NCBI RefSeq assembly: GCF_014205215.1
Contig: NZ_JACHNC010000001.1
Coordinates: 4,841,001 to 4,905,000 of the forward strand
Length of the DNA: 64,000 nt
From: Actinoplanes lobatus
GTDB lineage: Bacteria; Actinomycetota; Actinomycetes; Mycobacteriales; Micromonosporaceae
Direction of reading: 5' to 3'
This document shows positions 56,961 to 62,484 of this stretch, one piece after another. How positions within the stretch are numbered: position 1 is the first letter of the stretch; each line of letters opens with the position of its first letter. Made by a program: the position numbers and the translations under genes. A model generated the notes under the pieces. The model was not told the origin of the DNA. It did no database searches and saw only the letters and a list, made by a program, of their open reading frames with translations.

Positions 56961-57715
56961 CAGGTGTCCCCGAAGAGGTCACGCTTGCGGAATCCGGCGG
57001 TGGCGAACCGGTAGGCGGCCTTCGGTCCGGTCAGCCAGGCGACCCGGCCGCCGTTCCTCGTGCCGGCCAGCACCTTCGCGGCGAGCCAGGGGGTGACCGT
57101 CTCGACCCGGTCGGCCAGGATGTTGAAGATCTTCTTCGCCTTCTCCAGTTCGGCCGGGTCGTAGTCCTGGATGAGCAGGTCGGTGACGACCATGCCGGGG
57201 GAGAGCAGGCCCACCTTGACCGGGGTGTCCTTCAGCTCCTTCGCCATCGCCAGGGTGGCGTAGGTGAGGGCCCGCTTGGTCGCGCCGTACGGCGTCAGGC
57301 CGGGCACGATCTGCCCGTTCGAGCCGAGCCCCTCCATGTTCCACAGCGCGCCGTGGCCCTGGGCGAGCATGGCTTCGAGGACGACCGCGCTGGCGTGCAG
57401 GGTGCCCCGCAGGTTGAGCCCGACGACCGCGTCGATCTCGTCGGCGGGCAGTTCCCACAGCGGTCTGCGTGAGTTCGACATGCCGGCGTTGTTGACCCAG
57501 ATATCGACTTTTCCGAACTTGTCGGTGGTGGCGTCCCAGAGTTTGCGGACGTCTGCCCGGTTCGTCACGTCGGCCGCTACGGCCAGGGCGTTCTCGGGAG
57601 TGTCGGCGGGAATGGTCCGCCCGCAGTAGGCCACCGAAGCGCCCTGGTCGAGGAACGCACGGACGAGCCCCTGCCCGATCCCGCGCGTCCCACCCGTGAC
57701 GACCACGACCGTCAT
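56960..57715 (-). CDS. short-chain dehydrogenase resembling chlorophyll(ide) b reductase (NYC1/NOL)
   Basis: 251 residues from ATG at 57715, which overlaps the previous stop (ATGA); GTG at 57724 is less likely. TGGTRGIG (7-14) binds the nucleotide, NNAG (75-78) and Y143-GAT-K147 are the SDR catalytic elements. Beyond the general fold, WNMEGLGSNGQIVPGLTPYGATKRAL and LLSPGMVVTDLL followed by AKKIFNILADRVETVTPWLAAKVL match the plant NYC1/NOL pattern (N-(I/M)-D/E-G-x-GS-G...PxxAxYGATKR; SPGMVTTDLL; K-x-F-x-N-x-LAE). It would reduce a carbonyl, for NYC1 the 7-formyl group of chlorophyll b. The family link is by eye. Confidence 0.78.
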   Translation of the reverse strand: MTVVVVTGGTRGIGQGLVRAFLDQGASVAYCGRTIPADTPENALAVAADVTNRADVRKLWDATTDKFGKVDIWVNNAGMSNSRRPLWELPADEIDAVVGLNLRGTLHASAVVLEAMLAQGHGALWNMEGLGSNGQIVPGLTPYGATKRALTYATLAMAKELKDTPVKVGLLSPGMVVTDLLIQDYDPAELEKAKKIFNILADRVETVTPWLAAKVLAGTRNGGRVAWLTGPKAAYRFATAGFRKRDLFGDT

Positions 57716-58632
57716 GAGCGCCACTCCAGAAGACCGTGCAGCACCGAGTCCAGGTTGCCGCCGTGGAAGAGCTCGTAGACGACGGCCAGCTGCCTACCGG
57801 CCGACATGCCCGGCGCGGCGTCGATCGAGAACTCCCGCGCCTTGACCTTCCACACGTCGGTGAAGTGCAGCGACTGGAACGACGCCCGCCCGAACCCGAT
57901 CGCGTTGCCCCACGCCTGCGGCCCCTCGAAGAACAGCCGGTTGCCGTCCCGCCGGGTCTCGGCGGTGAACACGCGGTCCAGGCCGGCGCCCTGCCAGGAC
58001 ACCGTCCGCCGGGTGCGGAGCAGGTCGATCGGCTCCAGCGCGATGGACGCCGACACGGTGCCGCGCAGCTTCTGATCGGCGCCCCACAGCTCCAGCTCGC
58101 CGGTGAACGCGCCGGCCTGCTTGGTCGGCAGGATGTACGGCACCGGGCCGTTCCGGGTCTCCGCCTCGATCAGCTCGTCCACTCGCGACGGCGTGCGCGT
58201 GTAGAGGCCGTTGAAGCAGCCCACCACGGCCCACCCCTGGTACAGCACCGACGAGTAGACCTGCGTCTCGCCGTCCGGCAGCACCTGGTTCCAGGTGTTG
58301 AGATCGACCTGCCAGCCGGGCCCGTAGTAGTGCGAGTCGACGAACGACCCGTACGGCTGCCCGGTCCCGAAGAAGTCCGGCCCGGTGTAGACCCGGTTGG
58401 CGTCCGAGTCGACGACACCGAACGAGAACGGCGCGCCCAGCCGGAACTGCCCGGCCAGCGGGCCGCCACCGATCAGACCACCATCCATCTTGTACGTGGT
58501 GACGCCGTCCACGAAATCCGACGACCGCCGGATCTCCTCGAACCCGCACCAGGTGCCGTTGTGGTCGAACAGCGACGGCCGGCCGTGCCACTCCCCGGCG
58601 ATGCGTTTCTGCCAGACGGACGGTTCAGTCAT
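57712..58632 (-). CDS. unknown conserved-looking protein of the Rieske/RCCR operon
   Basis: 306 residues, no signal peptide or helix. The sequence is beta-rich and aromatic: IAGEWHGRPSLFDHNGTWCGFEEI, VTTYKMDGGLIGGGPLAGQFRLGAPFSFGVVDSD, GSFVDSHYYGPGWQVDLNTWNQVLPDGETQVYSSVLYQGWAVVG, and VSWQGAGLDRVFTAETRRDGNRLFFEGPQAWGNAIGFGR. The alternating W/Y/F and G pattern suggests a lipocalin-like or barrel fold able to hold a flat ligand. It overlaps the genes on both sides (8 bp and 4 bp). I do not recognise the family; a pigment carrier or a lyase is conceivable. Confidence 0.7.
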   Translation of the reverse strand: MTEPSVWQKRIAGEWHGRPSLFDHNGTWCGFEEIRRSSDFVDGVTTYKMDGGLIGGGPLAGQFRLGAPFSFGVVDSDANRVYTGPDFFGTGQPYGSFVDSHYYGPGWQVDLNTWNQVLPDGETQVYSSVLYQGWAVVGCFNGLYTRTPSRVDELIEAETRNGPVPYILPTKQAGAFTGELELWGADQKLRGTVSASIALEPIDLLRTRRTVSWQGAGLDRVFTAETRRDGNRLFFEGPQAWGNAIGFGRASFQSLHFTDVWKVKAREFSIDAAPGMSAGRQLAVVYELFHGGNLDSVLHGLLEWRS

Positions 58633-59317
58633 TGCTCACCAGGGCCAGGCGTACGGATTCGCTCTGCTCCTCGCCGAGGAGGCGGACCGTCTGCTTCCAC
58701 ACCGGGTCGATCTCCGGGCTGAACAGCAGCTCCCGGTGGGCGGCATCCCGCGCGGCGGTGCCCTCCGCCTTGACGCCGCTCTCCACCAGCGCGGCCCAGT
58801 GAGTGAGGTAGCCGTCGACCGCGTCGCCGATCCCTTCGAAAGCTTCGGCGTTCGCCCGGTTCACCAGCATCCACGGCGACATGAGGGCATATTGCCGGGG
58901 CGTCAGGTGGGCGGCGGTGAGGCCGTCGCGGGCGCTGACTTCCTGATACAGGGCGGTCAGCGGCTCGTACACGGAATCCAGGTAGTCCAGCGACGTCGCC
59001 AGGTCGATCCGGGGGATCAGGTCGAGGTGGAACGCGTAGTTCTCCCCGTTGGCCACCGAGTCCAGCGTGAAGTGCGGCACGCCGGACTCCGGGGCGGTGA
59101 ACGCGAAGATCATGTGACTGTCCAAACCGATCATCGGTACGACCAGCGACACGTTCACGATTTTCACGACGGTGCCCGTACCCCGCCAGATTCTGATCTT
59201 GCCGACCGGGGCCGGGCTCATCGGCGACGTGAGCGCGCGCTCGACGTCGAGCGAGACCGCGAAGCGGGCGAGGATCTTGTCGAGCGTGGTGTCGGAGAGT
59301 GCTTCGGGCAGGCTCAC
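58625..59317 (-). CDS. second RCCR/bilin-reductase-fold protein
   Basis: 230 residues from GTG at 59317, overlapping the Rieske stop (GTGA). The central part reads KIVNVSLVVPMIGLDSHMIFAF, GVPHFTLDSV, YAFHLDLIPRIDLATSLDYLDSVYEPLT, then LTPRQYALMSPWMLVNRA. The order beta-strand, P(H/N)F, (L/I)DL-x-PR-x-DL, YL-x-x-x-Y, and a late SP motif is that of red chlorophyll catabolite reductase and ferredoxin-dependent bilin reductases. It is clearly different from the larger RCCR-like protein at 61478 but shares this core. Presumed role: stereospecific reduction of a linear tetrapyrrole using ferredoxin (inference). Confidence 0.65.
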   Translation of the reverse strand: MSLPEALSDTTLDKILARFAVSLDVERALTSPMSPAPVGKIRIWRGTGTVVKIVNVSLVVPMIGLDSHMIFAFTAPESGVPHFTLDSVANGENYAFHLDLIPRIDLATSLDYLDSVYEPLTALYQEVSARDGLTAAHLTPRQYALMSPWMLVNRANAEAFEGIGDAVDGYLTHWAALVESGVKAEGTAARDAAHRELLFSPEIDPVWKQTVRLLGEEQSESVRLALVSND

Positions 59318-60513
59318 TTGTCCTCTTCCTCCGGGTTGGTACCCATCAGGCGGGCGGCGGCGACGGTCGGGTGCTCGCCACGGGCCTTGTGGACCCAGGC
59401 GCGGGACAGCTCCGGGCTCTCCCGGCGGGCCGGCGAGGGGATCACCGTGGCGGTGCGTCTCGGCACGTCACCGGTGATGAAATCGTCCTCGTGCAGCAGC
59501 CAGCCCTTGTCGGCCAGTTCCTGGCGCCGGCGGCGGTACTCGACGGCGATGATGTCGCTCTTGATGTGCAGTTCGGCGCCGAGGTCGAAGGGCAGCAGCT
59601 CGGGCCGCACCTTGTCGACCACCGCCGCGTCCTCGTAGAAGATCCGCATGGTCCGATTGATGGCGTCCTTGTTGGCCCATTTCCCGGTGAAGAAGGTGCG
59701 CAGCGCGACCCACTTGACCAGCGTGGTCGTCTCGTCGATCGGGATGTTGGTGTCGTAAATGATCATGTCGCCGATCGGCAGCCGCACATGCAGCTTGATC
59801 AGGTTCGGCAGCATCCAGCCGGCCGACGTGGTAACCGGCGGCCGCTTCTTCAGGTCGTTGCCGATCAGCCGGCCGAACTTGCCCCACAGCCCGCTCGGCT
59901 TCGGCGGGTGCAGATCCACCGTCGCGAACGCCGACCACTCGTCCGGATGCTCGACCTCGTAGTCCGGCACCTGCGGCATGTCCGGGTTACCGAAACGTCC
60001 GGCGTGCACGAACGGCGCGTGCGCGATGTCGCAGCCGTTCTCCAGGATCCGCTCGTAGTTGGCCTTCCACAGGAACTCGCCGGTCACCGTGCGGAACTTG
60101 CCGCCGTTCTCCACCAGGTCGTCGAACTCCGGCCACACCGGCATCGGCGGGCGCTCCTCCTCCGGGAGATCGCCCATGAAGACCCAGACAAAACCATATT
60201 TCTCCTGCGTGGGGTACGAGTCCACCCGCGCCTTCTTCGGAATGCCCCGTCCCGGCAGGTTCGCCGGGATCTTCACGCAGGCGCCGTCCGGCTCGTACTC
60301 CCAACCGTGGTACGGGCACACGATCTTGTCGTCGTTGAGCCACCCGCCGGAGAGCGCGGCCCCCCGGTGCACACACAGATCGCTCAGTGCGACGACCCGT
60401 CCCTGCTTGGGCGTCCGGTAGATCACCAGGTACTGCCCGAGGACCGTGATCCGCTCCGGCTTGGTGGTCACCTTGTCGGAGAACTCCACCGCGTACCAGA
60501 AGTTCTTGAGCAT
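59314..60513 (-). CDS. Rieske non-heme iron oxygenase, pheophorbide a oxygenase (PaO)-type
   Basis: 399 residues with GGAGG nine bases before ATG. Rieske cluster ligands C47-x-H49 and C66-xx-H69 lie in CVHRGAALSGGWLNDDKIVCPYHGWEY, and the mononuclear iron site is D162-xx-H165-xxxx-H170 in ENGCDIAHAPFVHAGRFG. The Rieske spacing and the MPQVPDYEV sequence after the iron site resemble the PaO/Tic55/CAO group more than classic dioxygenase alpha subunits. It lacks the C-terminal CxxC and membrane helices of plant PaO. PaO opens the chlorin ring of pheophorbide a. No ferredoxin or reductase gene is adjacent. Confidence 0.8.
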   Translation of the reverse strand: MLKNFWYAVEFSDKVTTKPERITVLGQYLVIYRTPKQGRVVALSDLCVHRGAALSGGWLNDDKIVCPYHGWEYEPDGACVKIPANLPGRGIPKKARVDSYPTQEKYGFVWVFMGDLPEEERPPMPVWPEFDDLVENGGKFRTVTGEFLWKANYERILENGCDIAHAPFVHAGRFGNPDMPQVPDYEVEHPDEWSAFATVDLHPPKPSGLWGKFGRLIGNDLKKRPPVTTSAGWMLPNLIKLHVRLPIGDMIIYDTNIPIDETTTLVKWVALRTFFTGKWANKDAINRTMRIFYEDAAVVDKVRPELLPFDLGAELHIKSDIIAVEYRRRRQELADKGWLLHEDDFITGDVPRRTATVIPSPARRESPELSRAWVHKARGEHPTVAAARLMGTNPEEEDK

Positions 60514-60518
60514 GGCTG

Positions 60519-61478
60519 TTACCTCCGCCGGATGCCGGCGATGTCGGGATTCTGGAGGGCCTTGTCGAGCGCGTCACCGGAGGCGCCGCGCAGGTGGATG
60601 TCGAGGAACGCCGCGGTGATGTCCACCAGGGCGGCGCGGGTGGCCGCCGGATCGGTGGTGGCCTCGGCGTCGAGGAACGCCCGGGCGGCCGTGTCGTCGA
60701 CCGGGTGCACGATCCCGAAATGGTTCGCCCCGCCGAAGGTGACCTGCACGTTCGCGCCGGACGCCGCGGGCAGCGCCTCGTCGAAGGTGCGGCTGATCGG
60801 ATCCCGCCTGGTCGCGGCATCCTCGCCGTACCGGTCCGCGGAGCCGTTGATGACGCCGTCGTTCTCGCCGTTCATCAGCAGCACCGGGCAGTCCACCTGG
60901 GCGGGGAGAACCGTGCCGGCCGGCCAGCCGAGCATCGTCGCCACCATGGTGTGGGTGCCGTAGGCGGCGACCGCCCTGACCTCGGGGAAGAACCGGGCGC
61001 TCTGCAGGATGACCGTGCCGCCGGCGGAGTGCCCGATCAGCGCCACGTTGTCCAGGTCCAGCAGGCCCTCCACCGGCCCGGTCATCGTCCGCAGGGCGGC
61101 GATCACCGCGGGAACCGACGGGGTGGTGGCCCGGGTTCCGTAGGCGTCCGGTTTCGCGGCGGCCAGCTCGACGCCCGGCGTGATGCCCTTCAGGCCGCCG
61201 AACAGCTCACCCACCCAGTCGTAGGTGACGGCCACGAAACCGCGCGCCGCGAGTTCGACCGCCAGCCAGCGATAGGCCTCCTGGCCCACGTTCACCCCGG
61301 AGACGATCAACACCACGGGGTGCGGGGCGTGTGCGGGATCGGCGGGGAAGACGCCCGACAGCCGTTCCGCGTCCGAGCCGGTCGGCTTCGACGGGTAGAA
61401 GACCCGCAGGTGCGCGGTGTCGAACGGCTTGTCCGCGCCGGGGATCGTGGCGGCCCACCAGACCGAACGAACGCTCAT
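60519..61478 (-). CDS. alpha/beta hydrolase, chlorophyllase/dienelactone-hydrolase-like
   Basis: 319 residues from ATG at 61478, sharing one base with the upstream stop (TGATG). Oxyanion strand PVVLIVSGVNVGQEAYRWLAVELAARGFVAVTYDW, nucleophile S151 in LIGHSAGG, acid D207 in LMNGENDGV and H253 in GGANHFGI make a complete triad. The order HP-VV-L-x-x-G...Y-x-x-LA-x-x-LA-(A/S)-x-GF and ALIGHS-x-GG resembles chlorophyllases, which split chlorophyll into chlorophyllide and phytol. No signal peptide, so cytoplasmic. It lies five bases upstream of the Rieske gene. Generic esterase is the alternative. Confidence 0.78.
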   Translation of the reverse strand: MSVRSVWWAATIPGADKPFDTAHLRVFYPSKPTGSDAERLSGVFPADPAHAPHPVVLIVSGVNVGQEAYRWLAVELAARGFVAVTYDWVGELFGGLKGITPGVELAAAKPDAYGTRATTPSVPAVIAALRTMTGPVEGLLDLDNVALIGHSAGGTVILQSARFFPEVRAVAAYGTHTMVATMLGWPAGTVLPAQVDCPVLLMNGENDGVINGSADRYGEDAATRRDPISRTFDEALPAASGANVQVTFGGANHFGIVHPVDDTAARAFLDAEATTDPAATRAALVDITAAFLDIHLRGASGDALDKALQNPDIAGIRRR

Positions 61479-62392
61479 CACCCGGCCGCCGATTCCGTGG
61501 TCGCCTGCTCCGTGGCCGCCTGCTCTGTGGTCGCCTGCTCTGTGGCCGCCGGTTTTGTGGCCGTCGGCTTCTCGGCCGCCGGTTCCGTCGCCCCGGGGCG
61601 CGGCAGCTCGCGGTCGCCGCCCCAGAGGGCGCGGACCAGCTTGTTCGTGGTCTCTTCGCCGAAGAAGCGGACCCCCATCACGTTCGCCGGGTCCCGTTCG
61701 GCGATGTTGCGGCGGATCGTCTCGTCGGTCGCGGCCAGTGCCGCTCGCTCCTCCGCCGGCACCGGCTCGGCCTCGTCGACCCAGCGCAGCCAGCGGTCCA
61801 CGTGCGCGTGCGCCCGGGCCGCCACGATGTCGAGGTTGCGCTGCGAACGCTCGAACGAGAAGCAGTACGCGGTCGGCGACAGGCTCGCCCGGATGAACCC
61901 GGCCCGGCTCACGAAGTAGTCGAACTCCGGGTCGCCCCGCAGTTCCAGCCACTCCTCGTTGACCGGTTCGTAGTACTTGTCGTAGTACTCGCCGTCCTCG
62001 ACCAGGTTGGTCCGCGGCACCGAGTCGAAGTAGAACCAGCCGCCCGGCCACACCAGCAGCGCGATGCCCAGGTGCGGCACCTTGACCTGCGGGCCGAGCC
62101 AGGCGGTCAGGTGCAGGTTGGCGAAGCTGGCGCCCGGGTTGCCGATCCACGAGTGGACCAGCCAGTCGATCTCCGGACCGGAGTACGCCTCCAGGGAGCC
62201 GCCGGGGCCGTCCGGGTAGCTGCCGTACGTCTGGAGACCCAGGGTGGACGGGTCACGCGTCAACTCGAACCGGGCGTCGATCTTCGCCTTCAAGTCGGCG
62301 AGGAGTTGCCGGTAGAAGTTGAACGTGTCGTGCACGTCGATGGCCGGCGAGTTGTCGACCATGTCCTCTACGTGCTGGATCGTCTCGGCCAC
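61478..62392 (-). CDS. red chlorophyll catabolite reductase (RCCR)-like protein
   Basis: 304 residues from GTG at 62392 (AAGG eight bases upstream; GTG at 62401 possible). Core motifs in order match plant RCCR: GSLEAYSGPEIDWLVHSWIGN, ANLHLTAWL, PHLGIALLV, WFYFDSVPRTNLVEDGEYYDKYYEP, YFVSRAGFIRASLSPTAYCF and ATDETIRRNIAERDPANVMG followed by FFGEETTNKLVRAL. Plant RCCR reduces the red bilin made by PaO. Here the gene sits two genes upstream of a PaO-like Rieske gene. The last about 40 residues are an Ala/Thr/Glu/Gln repeat tail absent from plant enzymes. Family call is by eye; reaction is inferred. Confidence 0.75.
   Translation of the reverse strand: MAETIQHVEDMVDNSPAIDVHDTFNFYRQLLADLKAKIDARFELTRDPSTLGLQTYGSYPDGPGGSLEAYSGPEIDWLVHSWIGNPGASFANLHLTAWLGPQVKVPHLGIALLVWPGGWFYFDSVPRTNLVEDGEYYDKYYEPVNEEWLELRGDPEFDYFVSRAGFIRASLSPTAYCFSFERSQRNLDIVAARAHAHVDRWLRWVDEAEPVPAEERAALAATDETIRRNIAERDPANVMGVRFFGEETTNKLVRALWGGDRELPRPGATEPAAEKPTATKPAATEQATTEQAATEQATTESAAG
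61481..61594 (-). repeat. 15-bp degenerate repeat encoding the RCCR-like C-terminal tail
   Basis: Units like GTGGCCGCCTGCTCT repeat about six to seven times, encoding EQATT/EQAAT-type five-residue blocks on the minus strand. The tail is low complexity and probably disordered. Confidence 0.8.
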
Positions 62393-62415
62393 TATGTGCA
62401 CCCTTCGCTATCGAA

Positions 62416-62484
62416 TCAATGCGTTGTGTCAAGTCAATGCGTGGATGAAGTCAAGTCAATGCGTCGTTTAGCGGGTCAATGCGT
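62416..62484. repeat. four direct repeats TCAATGCGT between nitrilase and RCCR-like genes
   Basis: Copies at 62416, 62434, 62456 and 62476, spaced 18, 22 and 20 bp. A longer 15-bp block GTCAAGTCAATGCGT is shared by the middle two. The last copy lies inside the nitrilase 3' end (encoding DALTR), so the array may have grown from that gene end; spacing near two helical turns also allows a regulator-binding role. Confidence 0.75.
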
